This document shows positions 31,920 through 41,121 of a stretch of 64,000 nt of DNA, piece by piece (the stretch's first letter is position 1; every line of letters starts with the position of its first letter). A program made the translations under genes and the position numbers. Source of the DNA: Ramlibacter sp. Lineage in GTDB: Bacteria; Pseudomonadota; Gammaproteobacteria; Burkholderiales; Burkholderiaceae_C. The stretch covers positions 248,001 to 312,000 of the forward strand of contig JADJPY010000016.1 in NCBI GenBank assembly GCA_016713005.1, in the 5' to 3' direction. The notes beneath the pieces are model-generated. The model saw only the letters and a program-made list of their open reading frames with translations. It searched no databases and was not told the origin of the DNA.

Positions 31920-33209
31920 TCAAGCCTTTGATTGTAGGGTGACGGCCCAGTCACGCGCCGTGGCGAGCCCGCGGCGCACCTGTTCGCCTGCGCCGTCGCG
32001 CAGCGATTTGACCGTGACCTCGCCCTGGGCCAGCTCGTCGGCACCAAAAATCAATGCAAAACGCGCCCCGCTGGCGTCGGCCTTCTTGAACTGCGACTTC
32101 ATGCTTCCCATGCCTTCGGCCGTGGCGCAATGCATCTGCACGCTGACGCCGGCGGCCCGCAGCGTTTGCAGTGTGCGCATCACTTGGGGCATGGCTGCGG
32201 CGTCCGGCACCACCGCATAGGCGTCAAGTGCTGCGGGAGGCACCGCAACTTCCTGTTCCTTGAGCAGTTCCAGCACCCGCTCCACCCCCAGGGCCCAGCC
32301 TACGGCAGGCGCGGCCTTGCCGCCAACCTGCTCGATCAGGTAGTCGTAACGCCCGCCAGCGCAGATCGTGCCCTGCGCCCCCAGGCTCTCGGTGATGAAT
32401 TCGAACACCGAGAGGTTGTAATAGTCCATGCCACGCACCAGCCTCGGGTTGATGCGGTAGGCCACACCGTTGGCGTCCAGCATGGCCTTGAGGCCCTCGA
32501 AGTGCGCCAGGGACGCTTCGCCCAGGAAGTCGATGAGCTTGGGCGCAGCTTCCACCACTGGCTGCATCGCCGGGTTCTTGCTGTCCAGGATGCGCAACGG
32601 GTTGCTGTGCAGCCGTCGCCTGGCGTCTTCGTCCAGCTTGTCGGCATGCGCTTCAAGGTGGGCAATCAGCCGCGCCCGATGCTGCTTGCGCTCTTCGGGC
32701 TGGCCCAGGCTGTTGATCTCCAGCCGAACGTCGGTAAGCCCCAGTTCTTTCCAGAGCGCATGCGCCAGCAGGATGATTTCGGCGTCCACATCGGGACCGA
32801 CAAAACCCAGCGCCTCCGCGCCAATCTGGTGGAACTGCCGGTAGCGCCCGCGCTGGGGCCGCTCATGACGGAACATCGGGCCCATGTAGTACAGGCGTTT
32901 GCCACCGTCGTAGAGCATGGAATGCTCGGCCACGGCCCGCACCACGCCGGCGGTGTTCTCGGGGCGCAAGGTCAGGTGTTCGCCATTGAGCTTGTCCTCA
33001 AAGGAGTACATCTCCTTTTCGACAATATCGGTCACTTCGCCCAGACCGCGCACGAACAGCGGCGTCGACTCCACGATGGGCGTTCGAATGTTCCGGTAGG
33101 CATGGCGCGCCATCAGGCTGCGGACCTTGTCTTCCAGCCACTCCCAGCGCGCCGATTCGGGCGGCAATATGTCGTTCATGCCTTTGACGGCACTCAGTTT
33201 TTCAGCCAT
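31920..33209 (-). CDS. hisS: Histidyl-tRNA synthetase
   Basis: Class II aminoacyl-tRNA synthetase, 429 residues. Motif 1 region (DILPPESARWEWLE), motif 2 (LTLRPENTAGVVRA, then GPMFRHERPQRGRYRQFHQIGAE) and the histidine-specific LVRGMDYYNLSVFEF and GGRYDYL are all present. A C-terminal anticodon-binding domain ends it. It lies eight bases after ispG. Confidence 0.97.
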   Translation of the reverse strand: MAEKLSAVKGMNDILPPESARWEWLEDKVRSLMARHAYRNIRTPIVESTPLFVRGLGEVTDIVEKEMYSFEDKLNGEHLTLRPENTAGVVRAVAEHSMLYDGGKRLYYMGPMFRHERPQRGRYRQFHQIGAEALGFVGPDVDAEIILLAHALWKELGLTDVRLEINSLGQPEERKQHRARLIAHLEAHADKLDEDARRRLHSNPLRILDSKNPAMQPVVEAAPKLIDFLGEASLAHFEGLKAMLDANGVAYRINPRLVRGMDYYNLSVFEFITESLGAQGTICAGGRYDYLIEQVGGKAAPAVGWALGVERVLELLKEQEVAVPPAALDAYAVVPDAAAMPQVMRTLQTLRAAGVSVQMHCATAEGMGSMKSQFKKADASGARFALIFGADELAQGEVTVKSLRDGAGEQVRRGLATARDWAVTLQSKA

Positions 33210-33217
33210 GGGTTTGT

Positions 33218-34501
33218 TCAGGCGGGTTCGGTCACGTCGGCGCGACCGAAGCGCTTTTCAATGTAGTTTTCGACAATCTGGTGGAACTCGGTGGCGATGT
33301 TCTCGCCACGCAAGGTCAACGCCTTCTCACCGTCGATGAAGACCGGCGCCGCCGGTGCCTCGCCCGTGCCCGGCAAGCTGATGCCGATGTCGGCATGCTT
33401 GCTCTCTCCGGGGCCGTTGACGATGCAGCCCATGACTGCCACCTTCAACTTCTCGACACCCGGGTATTTATTGCGCCACACAGGCATCTGCTCGCGAAGG
33501 AAGTCGTCAATCTGCTTGGCCAGTTCCTGGAATGTGGTGCTGGTCGTGCGGCCGCAACCGGGACAGGCTGTCACGCTGGGCACGAAGCTGCGCAGACCCA
33601 GGGCCTGCAGGATTTCCGAGGCGATCAGCACCTCCTGGGTGCGGGACTCCCCCGGCTGCGGCGTGAGCGAGACTCGGATGGTGTCGCCAATGCCTTCCTG
33701 CAACAGGATGCCCAGCGCCACGGCCGACGCAGCCGTTCCCTTGGTGCCCATGCCGGCTTCAGTCAGGCCAAGGTGCAGTGCATGGTCGCTGCGCCTGGCG
33801 AGTTCGCGGTACACCGAAATCAGGTCCTGCACGCCACTGACCTTGCAGCTGAGAATGATCTGGTCGCCGTTCATGCCCATGGACTCCGCCAATCTGGCGG
33901 AATCGATGGCCGACGTGACAAGCGCTTCGTACATCACCGACCTCGCATCCCAGGGCTCGGGACGCGCGCTGTTGATGTCCATCAGGTTGGCCAGAAGTTC
34001 CTGATCCAGGCTGCCCCAGTTCACCCCGATGCGAACGGGCTTGTTCCAGCGCATGGCAGCCTCGATCATCTGCCCGAACTGCCGGTCGTGCTTGTCACCC
34101 TTGCCCACATTGCCGGGGTTGATGCGGTACTTGGACAAGGCTTCGGCGCACGCAGGCACTTCGGTGAGCAGGCGGTGGCCGTTGTAATGGAAGTCGCCAA
34201 TCAGCGGCACGTCCATGCCCATGCGGTCGAGTTGCTCGCGGATATAAGGCACTTGCTGCGCAGCCTCTGGCGTGTTCACCGTGATCCGGACCATCTCCGA
34301 ACCCGCGATGGCCAGTTCCTTGACCTGGATGGCGGTGCCTATGGCGTCCAACGTGTCGGTATTGGTCATGGACTGCACACGAACGGGAGCGTCACCACCT
34401 ACCGTCACGACGCGCGAACCCCAGACGATGCGCGCCTGGCGCGAACGGCGCGGCAGGGGAGCCGCAGCTTCAATGGGCAGGCAGACAATGGAATCGGCCA
34501 C
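33218..34501 (-). CDS. ispG: 4-hydroxy-3-methylbut-2-en-1-yl diphosphate synthase IspG
   Basis: A 427-residue [4Fe-4S] enzyme of the MEP isoprenoid pathway. N-terminal TIM barrel (VQSMTNTDT, GDFHYNGH, KYRINPGNVGKG, VRIGVNWGSLD) and the C-terminal cluster domain with CPGCGRTT and MGCIVNGPGES, which supply the three cysteine ligands and a glutamate. The start is GTG 34501, two bases after the rodZ stop. Placement between rodZ and hisS is standard. Confidence 0.97.
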   Translation of the reverse strand: MADSIVCLPIEAAAPLPRRSRQARIVWGSRVVTVGGDAPVRVQSMTNTDTLDAIGTAIQVKELAIAGSEMVRITVNTPEAAQQVPYIREQLDRMGMDVPLIGDFHYNGHRLLTEVPACAEALSKYRINPGNVGKGDKHDRQFGQMIEAAMRWNKPVRIGVNWGSLDQELLANLMDINSARPEPWDARSVMYEALVTSAIDSARLAESMGMNGDQIILSCKVSGVQDLISVYRELARRSDHALHLGLTEAGMGTKGTAASAVALGILLQEGIGDTIRVSLTPQPGESRTQEVLIASEILQALGLRSFVPSVTACPGCGRTTSTTFQELAKQIDDFLREQMPVWRNKYPGVEKLKVAVMGCIVNGPGESKHADIGISLPGTGEAPAAPVFIDGEKALTLRGENIATEFHQIVENYIEKRFGRADVTEPA

Positions 34502-34503
34502 GG

Positions 34504-35418
34504 CTACCGTACCTCGAAACGTGCGACGTTCTCGCGCGCATGGACGAGGATGTCCAGCGGCTTGCCACGTACCTGCACAGTGGTGGCGTCGGCACGCCCA
34601 ACCACCACGCTCAGGGGCAACATGCCCGACGCGCCGGCCACCTCCCCTGCGCCCAACATACGCCGCAACGTCACCTGGCCGCTGGAATCGGTCACCTCGA
34701 TCCAGGACGACGACTTGGTACGGAACACGACGATTCCGGTCACTGCCTCGGCACCAGAAAGCGCCGCAGGCACGGCAGCGGCAGGGCTCACGACCAGCGT
34801 CGGGCTGGCAACGCTGGGGGTGGAAAGCACGGCGGAGACCACCACGCTGGTACTTGCCTCATCGGCAGGTCGGCCGACACTGGAAGCCGCAGCAGCTGAC
34901 GGGGCGGTCGAACCCGCGGACTCCGCGGCAACAGCTGGCTTGCCTGAGTCTGTGGCGGACGCAGGTGCAACAGCCGTTGGCGAGGGAGAGGCCTCGCGCT
35001 GGACATCCGGAAAAAATATCAGGACCAGGGCGCCCAGCAGGAAGGCCAGGACCGACAAGACGGCCGGACGCGACAACTGCTCCCACAACGAAGGGCCAGG
35101 ACCATCGCCAGGCGCACGAAACGGTGCATTGATGCCGCCTCGATGGGCATCAAGCCGGGGAGCCGGGTTTTGCGGCAACAGTTGGAGCACGGGAGCCGGA
35201 TCCATCTTGAGCGATCGGCAAACACTGGAGGCCAAGGCGCGGACGAACACGGCGTCACCGAGCTGATCCAGCCGGTCGGCCTCCAGGGCTTCGAGCTTTC
35301 GCACGGGGACCTTGAGGGAAACTGCGAGCGCCGCAATGTGCAAACCGGTTCCCTCTCGCGCCCGTCTCAGGATCGCACCGGCCGTCTCAGGCACGGGCAT
35401 AACCCCTTCCTCACTCAT
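34504..35418 (-). CDS. rodZ: RodZ-like helix-turn-helix membrane protein (DUF4115)
   Basis: A 304-residue cell-shape protein that links MreB to the wall-synthesis machinery. A cytosolic HTH_25 domain (ILRRAREGTGLHIAALAVSL, VPVRKLEALEADRLDQLG) is followed by one membrane helix (about 118-137), a long Ala/Ser/Pro/Val-rich periplasmic linker, and a C-terminal DUF4115 beta domain (SWIEVTDSSGQV, RMLGAGE). ATG 35418 has GGAGG seven bases upstream. An ATG six codons later also has a good site. The gene overlaps the end of pilF by eight bases. Confidence 0.9.
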   Translation of the reverse strand: MSEEGVMPVPETAGAILRRAREGTGLHIAALAVSLKVPVRKLEALEADRLDQLGDAVFVRALASSVCRSLKMDPAPVLQLLPQNPAPRLDAHRGGINAPFRAPGDGPGPSLWEQLSRPAVLSVLAFLLGALVLIFFPDVQREASPSPTAVAPASATDSGKPAVAAESAGSTAPSAAAASSVGRPADEASTSVVVSAVLSTPSVASPTLVVSPAAAVPAALSGAEAVTGIVVFRTKSSSWIEVTDSSGQVTLRRMLGAGEVAGASGMLPLSVVVGRADATTVQVRGKPLDILVHARENVARFEVR

Positions 35419-36259
35419 CAAACGCCCTCCGGTTCAGCGAGCCAAGCTCCCGTGACTGCGGATAGCGCTTGCGCAGTTGATCAGCCAGTTGTTCGAACGC
35501 GGCCGTATTGCCAAGCCGGTTTTCAACCTTGACGCCCAGCCAGAGCGTCTGGGCGTTTGCAAGGTCGCTGTTGTTGATCCGGCGGATGTAGAACTGCGCC
35601 CGGGTCACCTCGCCACGCTGGAACAGCAGCGTGGCAAGATTGAACCCGGCAACCGGATTGCTCGCATCCAGTTCGTAGGCACGAAGCAGGCTTTGCTCAG
35701 CTTCGTTGCGCTGCCCGGCACGAATCTGGCACATTCCCTGCAGCAGGTAAGTGGTTCCCTTGCGTCCGTACAAAGGATTCGCCAAGGCGCGCTCAAAGTG
35801 GGTCGAAGCTTCCGGGAAACGGCGCAGCTCACACAACATCACGCCATAGTTGTGCAGGGTGTCTCCATCGCGGGGATTGATGGACAAAGCGCGCTTGAAG
35901 CTGTCCTCGGCCTGGCGTGCATCGCCAAGACGTTGATAGATCAGGCCACGCAGGTTGTATGCATCCGGGAACAGCGGGTCAGCCGAAAGGGACTGCTTGA
36001 CCTCATCCAGCGCCACCGTGGTTTTTCCCTCGGCGAAGTAGTTGCTGGCGAGTTCCAGCCGGAGGCGGGCCCGTTTGCGGCTTTCGGGCTCGTCGGAGTC
36101 CGTCACGATGTCTGTGCCCGCCTGATCCCCGGTTCCGCCCGGTGTGGAGGAACAGCCGCCAGCAAGGGACAGGAAGCACACCAGCAAGACGGAGGCAAGC
36201 AGACCCGAGCCCAGGGACCGTCCTACGCCCAAACCCCACCGGTTCCAGTCGATTCGCAT
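35411..36259 (-). CDS. pilW: Type IV pilus biogenesis TPR lipoprotein PilF/PilW
   Basis: A 282-residue lipoprotein (lipobox LAGGC, cysteine 36) with six TPR-like repeats, the pilotin that brings the PilQ secretin to the outer membrane. Repeats include ARLRLELASNYFAEGKTTVAL, AYNLRGLIYQRLGDARQAE and LHNYGVMLCELRRFPEAS. The position after rlmN is normal for pilF/pilW. Part of the C-terminus overlaps rodZ. Confidence 0.9.
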   Translation of the reverse strand: MRIDWNRWGLGVGRSLGSGLLASVLLVCFLSLAGGCSSTPGGTGDQAGTDIVTDSDEPESRKRARLRLELASNYFAEGKTTVALDEVKQSLSADPLFPDAYNLRGLIYQRLGDARQAEDSFKRALSINPRDGDTLHNYGVMLCELRRFPEASTHFERALANPLYGRKGTTYLLQGMCQIRAGQRNEAEQSLLRAYELDASNPVAGFNLATLLFQRGEVTRAQFYIRRINNSDLANAQTLWLGVKVENRLGNTAAFEQLADQLRKRYPQSRELGSLNRRAFDE

Positions 36260-36262
36260 GCC

Positions 36263-37402
36263 TCAGGCCTCCTTTGCAACCACACGGATGCCAGACAATC
36301 CCGTCGAACGCTGGCGGGCGATCCGCTCAGCCACCCGCGTGCGGTCAACAACATCACCCGCCAGTTGTCCGCAAGCAGCGTCTATGTCGTCACCACGGGT
36401 CTTGCGAACAGTGGTGACGATACCAGCATCCTGCAAGATCCGGGCGAAATCCGCCACATTTGCAGGGGAAGACCGCTTCAGGCCGGAAACGGGAAAGGGG
36501 TTGAACGGAATCAGGTTGATCTTGCAGGACAGTCCACGATGTCCGTGGCCGCGCACCATTGCCACCAGTTCGCGCGCCTGTTCCGACTGGTCATTCACGC
36601 CGTCCAGCATGCAGTACTCCAGGGTAATGAAGTCGCGTGGCGCATGCGCCAGGTACCGGTCACAGGCGCCGAGCAATTCGGCAAGCGGGTACTTGCGGTT
36701 CAGCGGCACCAGGTCGTCGCGAAGGGCATCGTTGGGCGCGTGCAGCGAAACCGCGAGCGCCACCGGGCAGTCCTCGCCGAGCCGGTCCATCATGGGAACC
36801 ACCCCCGAAGTCGACACAGTGACCCGTCGGCGCGAGAGCCCGTAGCCGTGGTCGTCGAGCATGACGCGCAGGGCGGGAACCAACGCCGAATAGTTCTGCA
36901 ACGGTTCGCCCATACCCATCATCACCACATTGGAGATGACGCGCTCCTGCGTGCCCATGTGCTGACGGAGTGAATGCTCGGCGAACCACAATTGATAGAT
37001 GATCTCGCCGGTCGACAGGTTGCGGCTGAATCCCTGGTGCCCGGTGGAGCAGAACCGACACCCGACCGCGCAACCCGCCTGGGAGGATATGCACAGCGTG
37101 CCGCGGTCGTCCTCGGGGATGAATACCGTCTCAACCGCGTTGCCGCCGCCTACATCGAACAGCCACTTGATCGTCCCGTCGGCGGAATCGTGACGAGACA
37201 TGACGGGCAAAGCCACCAGACAGGCGGTGCCCTTGAGTTTTTCGCGCAGCGATTTCGCCAGATCACTCATCTGGTCAAAATCGGTGGCGCCCTTCTGGTG
37301 AATCCAGCGAAACAGCTGTGTCGCGCGAAAGCGCTTCTCACCGAGCCGCTCGCAAAAGGCGGCCAAGCCCTCGAGGTCAAAATCGAGAAGGTTGGCCGTC
37401 AT
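36263..37402 (-). CDS. rlmN: Dual-specificity 23S rRNA/tRNA C2-adenine methyltransferase RlmN
   Basis: Radical-SAM enzyme of 379 residues that methylates A2503 of 23S rRNA and A37 of some tRNAs. The [4Fe-4S]/SAM cysteines are 111, 115 and 118 in CAVGCRFC. The conserved GMGEPLQN and the C-terminal mechanistic cysteine in RGDDIDAACGQL are present. ATG 37402 follows the ndk stop by eight bases. Confidence 0.97.
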   Translation of the reverse strand: MTANLLDFDLEGLAAFCERLGEKRFRATQLFRWIHQKGATDFDQMSDLAKSLREKLKGTACLVALPVMSRHDSADGTIKWLFDVGGGNAVETVFIPEDDRGTLCISSQAGCAVGCRFCSTGHQGFSRNLSTGEIIYQLWFAEHSLRQHMGTQERVISNVVMMGMGEPLQNYSALVPALRVMLDDHGYGLSRRRVTVSTSGVVPMMDRLGEDCPVALAVSLHAPNDALRDDLVPLNRKYPLAELLGACDRYLAHAPRDFITLEYCMLDGVNDQSEQARELVAMVRGHGHRGLSCKINLIPFNPFPVSGLKRSSPANVADFARILQDAGIVTTVRKTRGDDIDAACGQLAGDVVDRTRVAERIARQRSTGLSGIRVVAKEA

Positions 37403-37410
37403 CGCATGCT

Positions 37411-37836
37411 TTATCGGGAGTAGACGTTCATTCCGGCGAAGAAGAAGCCGATCTCGATCTGGGCTGTTTCGGGTGCGTCCGAACCGTGCACCGCGTTGGC
37501 ATCGATGCTGTCCGCGAAATCTGCGCGGATGGTGCCCGCAGCCGCCTTTTTGGGGTCTGTCGCGCCCATGAGATCGCGGTTCTTGAGGATGGCGCCTTCG
37601 CCCTCCAGCACCTGGATCATGACCGGACCGGAGATCATGAACTCGACCAGATCCTTGAAGAACGGGCGTTCCTTGTGGACCGCGTAGAACTGCTCTGCCT
37701 CACGTCGGGAGAGATGTGCCATCCTGGACGCCACAATCTTCAGTCCGGCAGCCTCGAAACGGGCGTAGATCTGGCCGATCACGTTCTTGGCAACGGCGTC
37801 GGGCTTGATGATGGAGAGAGTACGTTCGATAGCCAT
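37411..37836 (-). CDS. ndk: Nucleoside diphosphate kinase
   Basis: A 141-residue enzyme that equalises nucleoside triphosphate pools. KPDAV at 11-15 and the phospho-histidine His117 in NAVHGSDAPE are intact. AGGA lies before the ATG. It is the first gene of the long minus-strand block that runs to the phosphoribosyltransferase. Confidence 0.98.
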   Translation of the reverse strand: MAIERTLSIIKPDAVAKNVIGQIYARFEAAGLKIVASRMAHLSRREAEQFYAVHKERPFFKDLVEFMISGPVMIQVLEGEGAILKNRDLMGATDPKKAAAGTIRADFADSIDANAVHGSDAPETAQIEIGFFFAGMNVYSR

Positions 37837-37885
37837 TTGAATTCCTGAGCGTTTGTTGAATACCCGCAGTCGGGCAAAGCCTTGT

Positions 37886-37891
37886 ATTTTA
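37886..37891 (-). promoter_or_regulatory. Candidate -10 box (TAAAAT) before ndk
   Basis: TAAAAT on the minus strand, 49 bases before the ndk ATG, lies in the only gap of note (86 bases) between rluB and ndk. No clear -35 was found. It is the best candidate for the promoter of the ndk-led block. Confidence 0.35.
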
Positions 37892-37923
37892 GCCGTTGCA
37901 GTCCGGGCTACTGCTGCGTGGGC

Positions 37924-39273
37924 CTATCGGCCGCGGCCGGATCGCCTCATGCCGCCACCCGTGGGCCCGGGAGCGCCGCCGCGACGTTGCCCTTGCCCCT
38001 GTCGCTGGCGATTGAAGCTGTCCGCACCGATGTAGCCGACTGAGGTTTTCATGGGATCGGGCTGACCACCGGATCCCGCGCGCTCATTGCGATCCTTGCG
38101 CCGAGGGTCCTGCCGCTTGTTGCCGAACTCCGCCGGCGGCTGTACCCCGTCGCTGCGCTGACGCTCCTGAGGACCGCGCCCGCCACGATTGCGACCGTCC
38201 CGCCGGTTGCCCGGCCCGCGGCCTTCATTGCGCCCACTGTCGGGCTGCCCTGCAAAAGCCCGGTCTGCGGGATTGCGTCCTTGACGATTTCCGTCGGATG
38301 CGCCCGCAGCGTGCAACAGGTCACGAATGTCCCGTTCATCCAGCTCCATCCAGCTGCCCCGCTTGAGACCACGGGGCAAGACCATGGCGCCATACCGGAT
38401 CCGGATCAGGCGACTGACCGCATGCCCGGCAGCCTCGAACAACCGGCGCACTTCTCGATTGCGGCCCTCGGAAATGGTGACCCGATACCAGCAATTGGCA
38501 CCTTCGCCGCCACCTTCTTCGATCGAACCAAACTGGGCGACGCCATCAGCCAATTCGATGCCTTCCAGCAATCGCTTCTTCTCCTCGGCGCTGAGCGCGC
38601 CCAGGACGCGAACCGCATACTCCCTCTCCAGCCCAAAGCGTGGATGCATCAACTTGTTGGCGAGCTCTCCCGAGCTGGTGAACAACAGCAGGCCCTCGGT
38701 GTTCAAGTCCAGGCGACCGACCGATTGCCACTTGCCCTGAAACAACCTAGGCAACTTCCGGAACACGGTGGGACGGTTCTGTGGGTCGTCATTCGTCACC
38801 ACTTCGCCAGTGGGCTTGTGGTACGCAATGACCCGTGCGGGCGGGGGAGCAATGCGAAAGCGGATCGGCTTTCCGTTGACCTTGATCTGGTCGCCAAACT
38901 GGATCCGCTGGCCAATGTGGGCCGGCTCATTGTTGACGGAGATCCGACCCTCCAGAATGAGCTGCTCCATCTCCAGGCGCGACCCCAGTCCGGCCTGGGC
39001 CAACACCTTGTGCAATTTCGGCGTCTCGGCCTGCGGCGCCAGCACCCGCTTGGGAGGCTGGAGTTCCGCAACTTCTTCGTCCGCATCAAACTGGCCAGAA
39101 ACCACATCGGCAAACCGCACCACAGAGTCGGCATGGTCAGAGGCGCCGCTCGGTGAATGCGCGTCAGGAGATGCCGCCTGGACGAAGTCCTGCGGCTCCA
39201 CCGCCGGGATCACCTCCGGGACTGTGCCTTCGGGCGACGGCAATCCACCATCCGCAGTAGGCGTTGTGTTCAT
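37924..39273 (-). CDS. rluB: 23S rRNA pseudouridine(2605) synthase RluB, with Arg/Gly-rich tail
   Basis: A 449-residue RsuA/RluB-family enzyme. An acidic extension (1-75) precedes an S4 domain (HKVLAQAGLGSRLEMEQLIL) and the catalytic domain with the aspartate in GRLDLNTEGLLLF. REVRRLFEAAGHAVSRLIRI is also present. The last 125 residues are a low-complexity Arg/Gly/Asn/Gln tail (GRGPGNRRDGRNRGGRG) ending RRSGRGR. Such tails are seen in betaproteobacterial RluB and probably bind RNA. The gene overlaps scpB by four bases (ATGA). Confidence 0.94.
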   Translation of the reverse strand: MNTTPTADGGLPSPEGTVPEVIPAVEPQDFVQAASPDAHSPSGASDHADSVVRFADVVSGQFDADEEVAELQPPKRVLAPQAETPKLHKVLAQAGLGSRLEMEQLILEGRISVNNEPAHIGQRIQFGDQIKVNGKPIRFRIAPPPARVIAYHKPTGEVVTNDDPQNRPTVFRKLPRLFQGKWQSVGRLDLNTEGLLLFTSSGELANKLMHPRFGLEREYAVRVLGALSAEEKKRLLEGIELADGVAQFGSIEEGGGEGANCWYRVTISEGRNREVRRLFEAAGHAVSRLIRIRYGAMVLPRGLKRGSWMELDERDIRDLLHAAGASDGNRQGRNPADRAFAGQPDSGRNEGRGPGNRRDGRNRGGRGPQERQRSDGVQPPAEFGNKRQDPRRKDRNERAGSGGQPDPMKTSVGYIGADSFNRQRQGQGQRRGGAPGPTGGGMRRSGRGR

Positions 39274-39938
39274 GAATGGCCGCCTTGGTACGTCAATTGG
39301 GAAACTCCGCCCTCACCCGGATTCATTGCGGCAGGGACAGATTGTCCTTGCGGCTCATCCATGGGCAGCACCGGCTGCCGGTCGCCCGGGTCGGCCTGCA
39401 GAACCTCCAACACGCCAGCCTGCTGGGCTGGGTGGTCCAGTTCCGGCAACCGGTCCAGCGACTCGATGCCCAGGTCATCAAGGAACTGGCGGGTTGTGGC
39501 ATACAGCGCGGGTCGCCCCGCCGTTTCCCGGTGGCCAATCACTTCGACCCAGCCACGGTCCTCCAGCTGCTTGAGAATAAGGGTATTGATCGTGACTCCA
39601 CGGATGTCTTCCATGTCCCCCCGGGTCACTGGCTGGCGATAGGCAATGATGGCCAGTGTCTCCAGCGTTGCGCGGGTGTACCTGGGCGGCTTCTCCGGAT
39701 GAAGGCGGTCAAGGTATTCGCGCATGGCAGGCCGACTCTGGAACCGCCATCCGGTGGCCACGCTGACCAGTTCCACGCCCCTTTGCGTCCACTCAGCCTG
39801 GATTTCCTCCAGCAACAACCTGATGCTGTCCGCGCCAAGTTCGTCATTGAAGAGCACGCGCAAATCCCGGACCGCCAGCGGCTGCTGGGCGCAGATCAAT
39901 GCGGTTTCGAGCACACGCCTGGCGTCCGCCGTATTCAT
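39270..39938 (-). CDS. scpB: Segregation and condensation protein ScpB
   Basis: A 222-residue kleisin-associated protein with two winged-helix domains (LETALICAQQPLAVRDLRVLF; LETLAIIAYRQPVTRGDMEDIRG and LKQLEDRGWVEVIGHRETAGRP). It forms the SMC-ScpA-ScpB condensin. The C-terminal 50 residues are Pro/Gln/Gly-rich and variable. scpA is not adjacent here; scpB is coupled with rluB, an arrangement common in proteobacteria. Confidence 0.95.
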   Translation of the reverse strand: MNTADARRVLETALICAQQPLAVRDLRVLFNDELGADSIRLLLEEIQAEWTQRGVELVSVATGWRFQSRPAMREYLDRLHPEKPPRYTRATLETLAIIAYRQPVTRGDMEDIRGVTINTLILKQLEDRGWVEVIGHRETAGRPALYATTRQFLDDLGIESLDRLPELDHPAQQAGVLEVLQADPGDRQPVLPMDEPQGQSVPAAMNPGEGGVSQLTYQGGHS

Positions 39939-40004
39939 GGTTTTGTATTTTCCGGGTCAGGCGCCACTAAGCGCATCGACCTGATGCAAAGCAGGGATTT
40001 GGTT

Positions 40005-41087
40005 TCAGGGGCCGTGGACGCCCCGTTTGCCTGTGAGATCCGCCGTCGCGGACTGGCCGTCGACTCGTCCGACAGGACAGTGCATCTCATTGTATCGCAG
40101 CCCCCACAGTTGCAGTGCCGATCGCAAATCTTCCGGCAAGGGAGCGTGAAATTCCACCGGATCCCGGGTGACGGGGTGCCTGAACGCCAGCCGGAAGGCA
40201 TGGAGAGCCTGGCGCTGGAGGCCCGCGGCAGGGGCGCCGCCGTATACAGCGTCCGCCACCAGTGGATGTCCGATGGACGACAGATGAACGCGGATCTGGT
40301 GCGTTCGTCCCGTGCGCAAAGTGCACAGCACCCAGCATCCTTGCTCCGCATTTTGTAGCAATTCAATCAACGTGGATGCGGGCTTGCCGCCATTTTTGTC
40401 CAAATCAACGGCAGCCATCCTCAGCCTGTTGCGGGGATCGCGGCCGATGGGCGCATGCACCTCGCGCGCCGCCGGGCCATGCCAGGCCCTGTGGGCCAGG
40501 GCCACGTACTGTCGGTGCACTTCCCTGGCCGAAATCATTCGCACCAGGGCTTCCATCGCAAGGCGGGACCGCGCAACGACCATCAGGCCACTGGTGTCCT
40601 TGTCAAGCCTGTGCACGATTCCAGCCCGGGGAAGGTCGTGGCATGCCGGATCGCGGGCAAGCAAACCGTTCAGCAGGGTGCCGCTCCAGTTTCCGGGTGC
40701 TGGATGAACCACCAGGCCGGCGGGCTTGTTGATCACCACCAGGTGATCGTCTTCAAACACGATATCCAGTCGCATCGCCTCCGGCTGGAACGCCCTGCTT
40801 TGTGGCGTAGGGCGCAACTCGATTGTTCCCACGTCCCCCGCACGAATTTTTGCCGAGGGCTTCCTCACGGTCATGCCACCCACACGCACCGCACCAGCCG
40901 AGACCAACTGGCTCAGGTAACTGCGGGAAAACTCTGGCACCTGCTCCACCAGAACCCGGTCCAGCCGCGCGCCGTGCAGAACGTCGCTGCACTGCCAGGC
41001 CCGATATTCGGCCGGCACGTGCAGATCCTCGTCTTCGTCCGAGTCGGGTGATTCAGGTCCCTGCTGAGGGCCCGCCGATATAATCAA
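40005..41087 (-). CDS. rluD: 23S rRNA pseudouridine(1911/1915/1917) synthase RluD
   Basis: A RluA-family enzyme of 360 residues with an S4 domain (LDRVLVEQVPEFSRSYLSQLV) and the catalytic aspartate in AGIVHRLDKDTSGLMVVAR. It also carries RTGRTHQIRVHLSSIGHPLVAD. An acidic stretch (SPDSDEDEDLH) lies before the S4 domain. The start was set to TTG 41087, with GGGGG before it, because no ATG is available before the S4 domain; upstream extension would cross the bamD promoter region. The last 25 residues (after NEMHCPVG) are poorly conserved in appearance. It is divergent from bamD, as in many proteobacteria. Confidence 0.9.
   Translation of the reverse strand: MIISAGPQQGPESPDSDEDEDLHVPAEYRAWQCSDVLHGARLDRVLVEQVPEFSRSYLSQLVSAGAVRVGGMTVRKPSAKIRAGDVGTIELRPTPQSRAFQPEAMRLDIVFEDDHLVVINKPAGLVVHPAPGNWSGTLLNGLLARDPACHDLPRAGIVHRLDKDTSGLMVVARSRLAMEALVRMISAREVHRQYVALAHRAWHGPAAREVHAPIGRDPRNRLRMAAVDLDKNGGKPASTLIELLQNAEQGCWVLCTLRTGRTHQIRVHLSSIGHPLVADAVYGGAPAAGLQRQALHAFRLAFRHPVTRDPVEFHAPLPEDLRSALQLWGLRYNEMHCPVGRVDGQSATADLTGKRGVHGP
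41079..41084 (+). promoter_or_regulatory. TATAAT -10 box before bamD
   Basis: A perfect TATAAT lies 37 bases before the bamD ATG in the 34-base gap plus rluD start region. No good -35 was found at 16-18 bases. It overlaps the proposed rluD start, so transcription of the two divergent genes may be mutually linked. Confidence 0.45.
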
Positions 41088-41121
41088 TTTGCCCCCCGCA
41101 ATCAACAGAAAGCCGCCATAG

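Noticed and set aside
32130..33266. Long plus-strand frame opposite hisS
   Set aside because: It is antisense to a complete synthetase with all class II motifs and has no recognisable domain.
40330..40375. A possible seventh interspersed element inside rluD (GCTACAAAATGCGGAGC on the minus strand)
   Set aside because: Only the terminal 17 bases resemble the element. The AATCGGGC and GCCCCCG parts are missing at the expected distance.
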